Made by a program: the position numbers and the translations under genes. A stretch of 64,000 nt of DNA, from assembly GCF_028502605.1 (NCBI RefSeq), contig NC_079234.1:62001-126000 (forward strand), in the 5' to 3' direction. The DNA comes from Trichoderma breve. Its lineage: Eukaryota > Ascomycota > Sordariomycetes > Hypocreales > Hypocreaceae. Under the pieces are notes generated by a model. It did no database searches. It was not told the origin of the DNA and saw nothing but the letters and a program-made list of their open reading frames with translations. Below are positions 55,227-64,000 of the stretch, piece by piece (within the stretch, counting starts at the first letter, position 1; each line of letters begins with the position of its first letter).

Positions 55227-55998
55227 TCACTCTTTCCACTCGTCTCTACCCAGCCTTACAATATCCGATTGTTCTAACACCCAAAACTTCGCAGGAGCTT
55301 TCCCCTCTTCCACCATTCTCATAGCAGCCACCGCGGCTCTCCCGATAATCGTTTGATCTTGCGCTACAGAAACTCATCAGTCTTGGTCCTCCCAGTTCAG
55401 AATGCCAAATGAACAAAGACAGGATAAAGTTGCTCATACCCCACTTGTCCTGGAATCCCTGTCCAAGTTTCTTCATCCCATGAAAGATATCCTCCAGCCA
55501 CTTATTCTTTGGGGTTTCTCTTCCCAGAATCATTCCTGGTCTCAAGATTATGACATTCTCAAAGTCCAATTCCTTTATATGTTTCTCAACACCCCTCTTC
55601 ATTCTGGCATAAGGTGTCAGGGCAAATGGGCTCAGCGCCCCGCTTGTCCCTGCGCTCGAACAGTAGACATACGTCTTAACACCTCCTGCTTTCGCCGCTT
55701 TTGCATTTTCTACACATAAATCGTGGTCGATTGCCCATTGCGCAGCGACAGAGCCTGCGCTGCCGATCGTGGTGCCGACGGCATTGAAGACCACTGAGGG
55801 GACCAAAGGCAGCGTGGCGATTAAAGGACCCCATTTGGCGGTGTCGGTTTCGATGATGGATTGAAGTTTGGAATCTTGTGTTGGCGGAGCGCGACGGGAG
55901 ATAGTTGTGACGGACGTGCAAGCAGCAGAGGAGAGGAGGGTAGCGAGGATTTGGGAGCCCACTGCGCCAGTGGAACCAAAGATCAGGGCCGTTGTCAT
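55227..55998 (-). CDS. FMP52: FMP52 homologue, NAD(P)-binding mitochondrial outer-membrane protein
   Basis: Exons 55998-55440 and 55363-55227 give 231 residues, the same length as yeast Fmp52. LIFGSTGAVGSQIL is the Rossmann loop, VFNAVGTTIGSAGS and YVYCSSAGTSG follow, and YARMKRGVE carries the Tyr-x3-Lys pair of atypical SDRs. The C-terminal exon (QDQTIIGRAAVAAMR) agrees with the family. The protein is conserved across ascomycetes and located on mitochondria, with unclear enzymatic role. It is the one clearly core gene in this part of the window. Confidence 0.85.
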
Positions 55999-56343
55999 AA
56001 TGATGTGGATATTAAGTGATATATAATGAGAGGCATTGGGGAGGAAGATTGAAACTTTTTAGGGTTATAAACAATCTTTAAATAGCCCACCGTAAAAGTG
56101 GCTGACGTTAAGTTATGTTGCTCCTGTATAAAAGAAATTGCCTACGGAGTAGCTACACGGTCTTTAATTATCCCGTCACGGCTGATAAGCCAACAGGGCG
56201 CAACATTTATAGCCGCAATTATTATTATAACTGTCTATTAACAATACAGACGGTTAATCTTAGGCGATCAATGTTAGACACATTTAACAAGTTACAAGCA
56301 GTCGTTATTATACGTCACTGTTGGACCATAACCGTTGATACTC
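55999..56343. other. Intergenic region between FMP52 and MFS gene
   Basis: It holds the promoter of FMP52 and the 3' end of the MFS gene, is AT-rich, and shows no other feature. Confidence 0.3.
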
Positions 56344-58050
56344 TCAAGCTGCACCTCCACTAGCAATAGCCGCTGTATTCAACTTGTTCCATCGCTGGAA
56401 CAATATAATGGTAATAAAAGCAATCCCTGACGACGCAATGCCAATCACAAACGCGACTTTGAGACCCTGCATATAGGCTACCAATATCCCAGGAATTTGG
56501 TCCTCCGAAAACACTTTTCGCAAATCCGTCGCGCCGGTGCTCACCACGAGGGCTGGGTTGACTCCTGGTGCTGTCTTGGGAAGATTGTTGATCATGACGT
56601 TAACAAAACCAGCTTGGGCAGCAGAAACCATCCCTGCGCCGCCAAGTGTCTGGAGGAACAGCAGCATGGCTGTCACTTCTGCGAGATCTGTGGCCGGCGC
56701 TGTAGCTTGTACCGTGATAATGGGGATCTGGGACGCGATACCCCAGCCGACACCGCCGATGGTCTGGTAACCGATCCACTTGCCCTCAGAGGTACCAATA
56801 TCCAAAGTGTAAAGCAAACCTGTACATATCGTCGACAGGGCAGTCCCGGCGACGATAATCGGCGCCGCAATACCAGTGGCAGAGATGTAAGCACCGCTGC
56901 AAAGCATGGAGATGACAACAGCGACAATGAGTGGCAGGTTTCTAACTCCACTGGACTGGGCACTCGTATTGTCGATGCTCTGGAAGTATATTGGTAGGTA
57001 ATACAGGACCAAGTAGTACGCGCCAGAGTAGAAGAATGAAAAGACCGACTCGACGATGTAAACTCTCTGCTTGGCAAGGCGGAACGAAAACATAGCTGTG
57101 TCTTTCTGGAACCACTCCCATAGTATAAATGATCCCACTAATACCGCACCGCCAACCAAGAGGCCTATCTCGTGTGCAGAGTCCCAGGGAAACTTGGTAC
57201 CACCGTCCTGTACGGCGAGGAGATAGCATACCACGAAGGCGATCACAAGAGCGGCGCCTACGGGGTCCATATGGAGGAGCTTCTCGCGCAGGGTTGCCGC
57301 CTGTGGCTTTGCAGTTCTGGGGGCCTTGAAGAAGACCAGAATGATGAAGGCGGATATTGCTCCAATGGGCAAGTTGATGTAGAAGCACCAGCGCCATGAT
57401 ACTTTATCTGAGAATGCGCCTCCAATCAGGGGCCCAACAGCTGCCGCAACGCCGTAGCTCGTTCCAACGATCCCAGTGAACATGGGCCGGCTCTTTGGCG
57501 ACGCAGAGAATCCGATGATGGTATATGAACCGGAGCCAATGCCTGCAGCTCCCACGCCCGCAAACGCACGCCCGACGATGAGGGCAGTGCTGCTAGGCGC
57601 AACAGCACAGATCAAAGATCCAAGCTCAAAAATGAATATGGCGATGAGGTAGCTGGTTTTCAGTGGAAAGTATTTATAGATTTTGCCCCAGGCGCTCTGA
57701 AAGCCACCCATAGTCATGAAGAAGGCCGAGCTGTACCAGGCAATATCCGAGAGCCCGTTGAACTGGTCGGTGATTTTGGGAATTGCGGTCGCGACAATTG
57801 TCAGGTCGAGGGAGACGAGAAAGATGGCGAGTGCAAGCGCAGTGATGATGGCGACGAGTCGAGAACCCGTGGGATATTCTGAGTTATCAATCTCCACGTC
57901 TTGCGAGGTCGGAAATTCCACGCTTGAGTCCATCTCTTTATCGCTGATCCTTCGGTCATTAGAGTCCTTCTCGTCGATAGTACTTGCTACTGCCAATGAA
58001 GCATGTCTTTGCTCTGGGGCGACGTCGCCCTTTGAATCGAGAGACGCCAT
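56344..58050 (-). CDS. MFS multidrug/toxin efflux transporter, DHA2 (14-TMS) type
   Basis: The first ATG of the frame is at 58050 (MASLDSKGD), giving 568 residues without introns. A hydrophilic acidic N-terminus of about 65 residues precedes the first helix. LVSLDLTIVATAIPKI is the DHA2 motif in helix 1, GRAFAGVGAAGIGSG the motif C-like region, and WRWCFYINLPIGA the conserved loop after helix 6. About 14 hydrophobic segments follow. Transporters of this type sit in the plasma membrane or vacuole and export toxins or drugs by proton antiport. No biosynthetic gene is adjacent, so the substrate is open. Mid-gene base composition is GC-rich compared with both flanks. Confidence 0.9.
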   Translation of the reverse strand: MASLDSKGDVAPEQRHASLAVASTIDEKDSNDRRISDKEMDSSVEFPTSQDVEIDNSEYPTGSRLVAIITALALAIFLVSLDLTIVATAIPKITDQFNGLSDIAWYSSAFFMTMGGFQSAWGKIYKYFPLKTSYLIAIFIFELGSLICAVAPSSTALIVGRAFAGVGAAGIGSGSYTIIGFSASPKSRPMFTGIVGTSYGVAAAVGPLIGGAFSDKVSWRWCFYINLPIGAISAFIILVFFKAPRTAKPQAATLREKLLHMDPVGAALVIAFVVCYLLAVQDGGTKFPWDSAHEIGLLVGGAVLVGSFILWEWFQKDTAMFSFRLAKQRVYIVESVFSFFYSGAYYLVLYYLPIYFQSIDNTSAQSSGVRNLPLIVAVVISMLCSGAYISATGIAAPIIVAGTALSTICTGLLYTLDIGTSEGKWIGYQTIGGVGWGIASQIPIITVQATAPATDLAEVTAMLLFLQTLGGAGMVSAAQAGFVNVMINNLPKTAPGVNPALVVSTGATDLRKVFSEDQIPGILVAYMQGLKVAFVIGIASSGIAFITIILFQRWNKLNTAAIASGGAA

Positions 58051-58322
58051 GTGGGTTAATGTACGTATTGGCTGTCTAGCTCTAGTAAATGCAGCTTGGC
58101 GAAGAGAGGTTATCTTTATTTCATGAAGATTTAGAGGCAAAGACTCCAAGTAGAGACAGCAGGAAACGCAGGTATTAATGACACAAAAGCCAAGAGCATA
58201 GGCTTCCCCTACAGTATGCTACCCGCCTCCGTTGGCTGAGTGTGTATTAATGGCTGACGAGGGACACATACGCCGCAGGACGCATCTTTGTACTCGCAAA
58301 TGGCTTCATCAGCCATTTTCAT

Positions 58323-58428
58323 CATGGCTCTCTCAGCCTGCATTATTTCGAACGTGTCGTTGATATCAGCCATTCGTCGCATGACTCCCTCAGTCGGCAT
58401 TATGTCTAGCATGTGGCTGATATTAGCC
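58323..58428. repeat. Two-copy imperfect direct repeat, 57-bp period
   Basis: A segment at 58323-58371 (CATGGCTCTCTCAGCCTGCA..., ending TTGATATCAGCC) recurs at 58380-58428 (CATGACTCCCTCAGTCGGCA..., ending CTGATATTAGCC). A minus-strand frame of 73 codons covers it but lacks a clear ATG start and is probably not a gene. It lies upstream of the MFS gene. Confidence 0.6.
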
Positions 58429-59187
58429 AAAAACCCGTAAACTGTACGAAGTTCATGCGGACAAGCTAACGGGCCGACGGGCTAACAGCGAGTGGCTGGC
58501 GCTCGGGAGGATCCGATAAGCAGTGCCGTAATTGCTCTCTTCTCCTGTGGAGGCCCTAGGTGCTGAGAGAATCAACATCAGCCGCTTTAGAAATAACTCC
58601 TGATCGCAAATGCCAAGTCGGAGAGTGCTCGAAGTGGCTCAGCACCCATTGAATCTTCAGTGCAGGTGCGGCAATTCGCCGAAAGAGATCATGTTTTTCT
58701 TGGACTGAATGCTTTCCATCTGCGGCCTGCTGCCGTCACTCATAGTGTGCATGATGCGAAGTGGCTGACGAGTAATGACTATGAGCCAAAGTCTGAGAAA
58801 CCGAGGCATAGATGGTTATCGCAGTCGTATTTAAGTGGGATTATGGGCAATTTTGGTTCAGTCTCTCCAAGTAAGTAGATTTGAGCGGGTTTGGTCGGGG
58901 TTCGACTATTGTGTTCAAGCTGAGCGCGTTGTAGGTGCGTCTAGCGCCGCGATAATGCCCGCTGGTAAGCCGGCCGGCATCTGCCCGTTAGGCTGACGTT
59001 TCCGAAAACATTACGGAGTAGTAATTCATGGCATTCGAGCCAGCGATTTGCACCAAAGAAACTCCTTTGGTTTGTTACGGTTTATATCTTCTTTTACATA
59101 TTATCATTCAAAGTCTTGTAACAAAACAGTGAAAACGTCTATTCTATTCTATTTGCTTTTTTATCTATAAATCAACTTTTATGAGAC
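58429..59187. other. Intergenic region, nothing supported
   Basis: A plus frame of 72 codons at 58660-58878 has no domain. GC-rich at first, then AT-rich towards the old yellow enzyme 3' end. Confidence 0.3.
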
Positions 59188-60300
59188 CTAGTTTTCAGCT
59201 TCTGCGCTCGCTAAAAATTCATTGCTAAACGGATAATCGAGATAACCGGTTGGATTCTTAGGGGTATAGAACGTGCTTCGTTCATATTGATTAAGCGGCA
59301 ACTCATTCTTGATTCGGAAAACAAGGTCTGGATTTGCCACAAAGTGCCTGCCAAACATCACCATAATATCTCTCCTGGAGTATACCTCATCGATCGCTTT
59401 CAGAACGTTGTCCGGCCTATATCCTCCGGCCAGAAGAATTGGCTTATCCCAGAGGTCAAACGCGAAATCAAGGTTGTCGTCAATAGGGTGTTCCTGGTCA
59501 AAGTTGTTGACAACTCGGGGCTCTATCAGGTGAATATAAGCCAGACCCAAGTCCTTCGCTTTGCTGATCAAGTTCGAGAATTGAGGCACCGGGTCTTTCA
59601 TGCGCATGCCCTGGAACGTGCTCCAGGGACTCAGGCGAATTCCGAGACGTTCGCTCCCGATGGTATCGCCGACAGCTTTCATCACTTCGTAGGCAAAGCG
59701 GGATCGGTTCTCAGTGCTGCCGCCGTACCTATCTGTACGGGTATTGCTCACGTCCTGAGTAAAGCTATCGAGAAGGTAGCCGTTGCCAGCGTGAAGCTCA
59801 ACACCGTCGAAACCAGCACGAATGGCATTCTTCGCTGCCGTTGCAAAGTCACGCACAATCTCTTCGATCTCATCGGTAGTGAGAGCCCTTGGTACAGGAG
59901 CTCCCTCCTCATGAGGGATCGCGCTCGCAGATACAATCTCTATGCCTTCTTTTTTGGCAATCTCTGGAACGGCGGCTCGGCCGATGTGAAAGAGTTGACA
60001 GATGATGAAGCTCCCGTTGCGATGCACTTCGTCAGTGATAGCCCTCCAAGCTACCACCTGATCCTCACGCCAGATGCCTGGTGCGTTGGGATAGCCGCCA
60101 CTACCGTGCGAAATAAGGCCAGCCTCCGTTATAATTAGAGTTCCCGGTACCCGAGACCGTTGACTATAGTATTCCTTCATCATTGGCGTCGCGGTATGGT
60201 CGTCAGTGCCTCGAAAGCGAGACAGGGCCGGCATGCCAATCCGATGTTTGACCTCGACTCCGGCAATTTTCAAAGGTTTCCATAGCCGTGATTGAGCCAT
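59188..60300 (-). CDS. Old yellow enzyme family NADH:flavin oxidoreductase
   Basis: This intronless frame of 370 residues starts MAQSRLWKPLKIAG. It has the FMN-binding TIM-barrel features of old yellow enzymes: HRIGMPALSRFRG (strand 1), TEAGLIS, ICQLFHIGRAA (Gln and His near FMN), GFDGVELHAGNGYLLDSF (the His-x2-Asn pair that binds substrate), RTDRYGGSTENRSRF and GRHFVANPDLV (phosphate site). Old yellow enzymes reduce activated C=C bonds of enones with NADPH. The usual catalytic Tyr region is not clearly matched. It may act in stress response or in secondary metabolism; no cluster context supports either. Confidence 0.9.
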   Translation of the reverse strand: MAQSRLWKPLKIAGVEVKHRIGMPALSRFRGTDDHTATPMMKEYYSQRSRVPGTLIITEAGLISHGSGGYPNAPGIWREDQVVAWRAITDEVHRNGSFIICQLFHIGRAAVPEIAKKEGIEIVSASAIPHEEGAPVPRALTTDEIEEIVRDFATAAKNAIRAGFDGVELHAGNGYLLDSFTQDVSNTRTDRYGGSTENRSRFAYEVMKAVGDTIGSERLGIRLSPWSTFQGMRMKDPVPQFSNLISKAKDLGLAYIHLIEPRVVNNFDQEHPIDDNLDFAFDLWDKPILLAGGYRPDNVLKAIDEVYSRRDIMVMFGRHFVANPDLVFRIKNELPLNQYERSTFYTPKNPTGYLDYPFSNEFLASAEAEN

Positions 60301-60861
60301 TGTGCGAAATGTGTTTGTTTGCTGACCCGTGCGATCGTGGATGGTTATAATGAAAGATGTTATGTTATAGAAAGTAAGATGAGCCTGCCTTACGATGTAG
60401 CTTTGATAGCGACAAGCAGCTTGTTGATGATGAGATGTGTGCCATACCTTGATCTACTTATATACTTGCTCTTTGGATGGCAGGACAGATCATTGAAGGT
60501 GGCTAAGTTTTACAACTCCTTGAAGGTTTTGCCCATTCAATAATCGAGATACTTCCCAAAACAGCGATGGCGTTAAACTCAGAGTGAAGTTTGGCTACCA
60601 TTGGTCAGTCGATTAACCGGTTTACTTAAGCAACCAAACTTACAAATCAACAAGCAGCCACTAATCGTGGATCACATCACTCGTAATATCGTTGATTTAA
60701 CTATCAATACAGCTGTCGATTGATAATTGAGCTTCCTAAATATTCTCGAACATGCCGTGGCCATCCGTCGCACCAACTCGCACGTTAGTGGACTACACCA
60801 TCATTATAGTGCTTCCCGCCCTGGAATCTAAAACTGCATAGTTCATCATTGGAGTGGGGGG
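60301..60861. other. Promoter-bearing intergenic region
   Basis: It separates the old yellow enzyme start from the 3' end of the next minus-strand gene. A short plus frame at 60292-60543 overlaps the promoter and is unlikely to be coding. Nothing else is seen. Confidence 0.3.
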
Positions 60862-62623
60862 TCATTGAGTAGGATCAATGCTAGGGTGAATCTCTTCCCA
60901 AAACTCCTCCACCTGAGCACGATAGGCCTTTTCCGACCAAATAAACTGGCTCATGATTGCCACAAGTTCCTCCAAAGAGCTATACCTTCCTGTAAATCGA
61001 GAGTCATGGTTCTCTTGCAGAAGAGCCTTATAGTCATCATGAACTGATCCTTTTGGTGAAAAAGAACCGCCCATGTGTAACATCCAGATAAGCAGGTCAA
61101 TCTGATCGTCCCAAAACGGGTCACCGTTGGACTCTTGTAACTTGCGAAGTAAATGCAACGAAACATGAGACTATGTTACCAATGTCAGTACGAATAGAGT
61201 GAGAGTAGGTCAATGTGAGCAAGAATTGAACATCAACGTTGTAGGTCAAAATCACCGTGAAGTTGTTATACATACAGGCATTACAGAGTGGCGCCACACC
61301 TTGCAGCAAAGCATGCAGGCACTGAGATAGGCGGCTAAATAGCACGCCTCCATATATGGTGAGAGCTTTGGTAGATCTACGAGTCTGGACCCGATTGAAG
61401 CCTGCTGATTGTCTACACGGAGCATCTCCACAGGGTTCTGGCAAGAATATCCGGGGAGATCCTGGACGCATTGCAATGCGTGTATATCTCTCAGAACCTC
61501 AACGTAATCGTTTGTAAACAAGTGGATTCTCTTCTCAAATCCAGGAGCCAAAACGAAAAAATCCGCAGCAAAGGGATCTCGTTTCCACTGGAGCTCAGCG
61601 AATGTCGTGTGATCTATTATACGGTCGGATCCGGTCATAATGGATGAGTTCAGATCTTGCCTATTCGATTTGACGAAAAGAAATCAGTTATAAGCCATAG
61701 CCCATTCGGCCCTCAACCTGGAGATACTTGGGCTATGAGGGTATCTCACCAAAAGATAGCCCGCTTGATTCCGTCGGTTAGATAAATGGTTCTTGATTGA
61801 CCCAATTCAAGCAGCTGGCGGATAGCGCCCATATGTAGCTGAACTTGCCATCGCATGCCTAGGCGAGCCTATAGGTAAACCTATCAGTCAGCACGAGTTA
61901 TTGTTTTAAGCTTCCAATCGAAACAACAAGGGCTCGGAGATTTATTACCTCGACTCCAGCAAGGAGCAAGATGGCGCCCAGAGTTGGCAGCGAGAGCGCT
62001 GCTTCCGGCGAGTTCATTCTCTCGCGAATGGTGCTCATAGCTTGAGCTTGGTAGTCGAGACACTCTTGGTCTACATTACCGCCAGTCACCGCAAACGCAA
62101 ATGTTAGCTTCACGGCGTTCAGGAGAGCCGGGTCGTCAAGGTCTGTGCGGAAAACGGAGCCGAAGTCTTGGAAGACAACCGGATCTGCGACGCTAAAGAC
62201 GGGCTCGGCAGCATGTCGAGCAGCGGCTGTGGAAGTTCTGTGAGCCCCATACCACAAATATTCACCGTCAAGCATAACTTACTGTGACTAAGCAAGGCCC
62301 TCAGTCGCGGAGAGTCTCCCATAATGCTCTCGAAGGGGCCGTAGGCAGATGCAGGGGCGAATATGGACCATGGGACCAGCATTTGGCCAGATGCACCAAT
62401 ACCACTGCCCAGAGTCCCCTCCTGAGGCCTCCGTTTACTACGTAGAGCCTGCTTCACAGCATGTGACCTGGCTACACGCCTCTTCTCCCGGTCTTTTGTA
62501 TCCTCTGGATTCTGTATAGATATGAATTGGAAACCTGTCTCTGTCCACGACGTTAGCTTCTCGCGCCGGCAACGACCCCAAACAAAATACACTTGAGTCA
62601 CCTTTGTGAGGATCACTGTCCAT
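60862..62623 (-). CDS. Fungal-specific transcription factor-domain protein lacking a zinc cluster
   Basis: Six exons (62623-62602, 62534-62283, 62226-61949, 61868-61750, 61660-61276, 61170-60862) give 454 residues. The first exon is 22 bp. After MDSDPHKG comes FQFISIQNPEDTKDREKRRVARSHAVKQALRSKR (seen in part), the basic N-terminal segment typical of PF11951-type fungal regulators that have no Zn2Cys6 motif. Next come a Pro-rich linker (PWSIFAPASAYGPFESI) and a helical body (AVKLTFAFAVTGGNVDQECLDY, LPTLGAILLLAGVE, FWEEIHPSIDP). All introns are GT-AG and 56-105 bp. Its targets are unknown; with the neighbouring old yellow enzyme gene in the same orientation a link is possible but unproven. Confidence 0.75.
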
Positions 62624-64000
62624 GGCGCAAAACTCGATGCTAACGTTGTCGGTGGCGGTGGCCTTGGAGTACCAGTATATTTACTTATGTTGATAGTGAC
62701 AGTAGTTTGGATTTGTTTCCCTTACTATCTACCTAGGATGTTCTGTTCAGAAGTCGCTGACTCATCTACTATCTAGAGGCCTGAGGACAATGGGTGTACG
62801 GGGATCCCGGGCACTTCTTGTCTTTGCAGTTTAGACTAGAGTATTGCTAAGCCGGGAGCTAAATAAGGGTCTTTAGACTGACCGAGGGAAAATTTAAAAA
62901 AACAAATTGAGAAAAAAACAACACGGTGCACAGTCCAAGTTGCACAGTTGTGAACGACACTATACCATAGCCCTCCAAAACGTATTCTTGGACAATGCAA
63001 GCTGGGTAGGCCTGCAAAATTTAGTCCGGACGTGTATAAGAAGTTGATTTCTAAAAGCTCAGTTTATTTCACAAGACAACCTCATCGGCGCTTCCATCCG
63101 CTCTTGTTGACCCCATTGTGTTGTAGGCCGAGAGATGTGGCTCAACTACGCCACCCAGACGCCTGCTTACTTCAATGAACCAGGCTCACTAATGCCCAAG
63201 TGTTATTGATCTGCTGACACGCTGCCGCAAGACAACAACAGCAAGAAGGCGTCATTCGTTGCCGTTCCAGGGCTGCCTGGCTGACTTTGTTAAGAATGGC
63301 CGGAAATGAATTGCTTTGACTGCTCTATCGTCAACCTCTGGGGCTCCGCTATTGGCTGAAAAGAAGATAGAATGGAAACTTAGTTCTTCTTGAAGACATT
63401 CATCATACACTTTAATGGGCTGGCCGCCCGAGCATGAGCCAATGACATACGTCGACTCCTAACACACGCCGTTCTTCTGGTGAACCTCACACAATTCGAA
63501 ATAGTAATCTCTCCTCTTCGTGGTGTCATAGTCAAGAGAGTTATTCCTCATATGATCTCAGTCGTATTACAGCAATGAACAAGAGAACCTTATCCCTAAG
63601 AGCGATATGGGAATTACATAACCGATGAAAAAGGCGGGATTGACATAAGTAATCTGGTGGAGTAAATTGTTGGTATGAGCATGTTGCAGATGATACGAGG
63701 CCTTCGCCGAAATAGGTAAAATCTTCAAACAAGATAGGCAAAAGCTCCAGACTCTCTTGACCAGGGGCCACATTACGAATCTCACTTGCTGCTGTAGTTA
63801 AGTTGAAAGCCTGACCAATCAGGGACCTAAGTTGGCTCCATCGAGTCAGTGATTGAAGAAGTTTTGCAGATTAGCGCTTCCATGGCATCTCAAATTAGCC
63901 TAGGTAGGTGTCAAAAGATCCATCAAATGCGTAACTCCATCCAACCCTGCCTGCATGACAGTTTGCTGCCAGCTGAAGTGTTTAATCCACAAATCCGAAT
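62624..64000. other. Right-hand end, no supported gene
   Basis: Two overlapping minus-strand frames (63541-63771 and 63567-63785) are short and domain-free. They may belong to a gene outside the window or to none. Poly-A stretches occur at about 62889-62921. Confidence 0.35.

Noticed and set aside
58209..58430. 73-codon frame over the direct repeat upstream of the MFS gene
   Set aside because: It begins with TTG, and its internal similarity is explained by the DNA repeat.
1..64000. CRISPR arrays, tRNA or rRNA genes, complete transposons, prophage
   Set aside because: None was recognised; the repeats seen are short tandem arrays and the genome is fungal.

Overview
The window looks like chromosomal DNA of a filamentous ascomycete (Pezizomycotina). 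The genes have short GT-AG introns (mostly 45-100 bp) with CTAAC/CTGAC-like branch sites. There are several fungal Zn2Cys6 or fungal-specific transcription factors, a DUF3425 bZIP, an FMP52 homologue, a CBM18 protein, secreted effector-like proteins and a 14-helix MFS transporter. There are no operons, Shine-Dalgarno sites, rRNA, CRISPR arrays or complete transposons that I can see. The species cannot be named from sequence alone. All exon joins below were read by eye from splice signals and reading-frame continuity.

Layout. (1) 1-22 kb is a mixed accessory region: the start of an isochorismatase-like hydrolase leaving the left edge, an NmrA-like reductase, two small secreted proteins whose exons had to be reassembled, a C2H2 regulator, a glyoxalase-fold protein next to a divergent Zn2Cys6 regulator, a badly decayed phenol-hydroxylase-type flavoprotein pseudogene, a long gene-poor stretch, a divergent NPP1/NLP-type secreted protein, a cupin protein and a regulator with a damaged N-terminus. 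(2) 22.4-41.7 kb is a dense enzyme cluster without a PKS or NRPS core: amidohydrolase/decarboxylase, Baeyer-Villiger-type flavin monooxygenase, SMP-30-type lactonase, SDR, central Zn2Cys6 regulator, aldehyde dehydrogenase, zinc alcohol dehydrogenase, second SDR, class C beta-lactamase-fold esterase and phenol-hydroxylase-type FAD monooxygenase. This set fits catabolism of an aromatic or cyclic ketone compound better than biosynthesis.

The cluster promoters share an inverted repeat, CGG-N8-CCG (mostly CGGAT-N4-WTCCG). I found eight copies, all between divergent genes or just upstream of cluster genes, including two in front of the regulator itself. This is the expected form of a binding site for a Zn2Cys6 dimer, so the 30.1-32.9 kb protein is the natural candidate regulator.

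(3) 42.1-48 kb holds what looks like a fungal regulated-cell-death cassette: a 283-residue gasdermin-like protein converging on a large protein with a DUF7580-like region and a subtilisin-like protease domain, the same pairing as HET-Q1/HET-Q2. A C2H2 protein diverges from the protease gene. The protease frame is interrupted by one in-frame TAG between the catalytic His and Ser, so this genome may carry a null allele, unless readthrough or a micro-intron rescues it.

(4) 48-64 kb contains two short tandem-repeat patches, a secreted CBM18/lytic-transglycosylase-like protein, a bZIP factor, FMP52, a DHA2 MFS transporter, an old yellow enzyme and a fungal-specific transcription factor without a zinc cluster. 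The last 1.4 kb shows nothing I can support.
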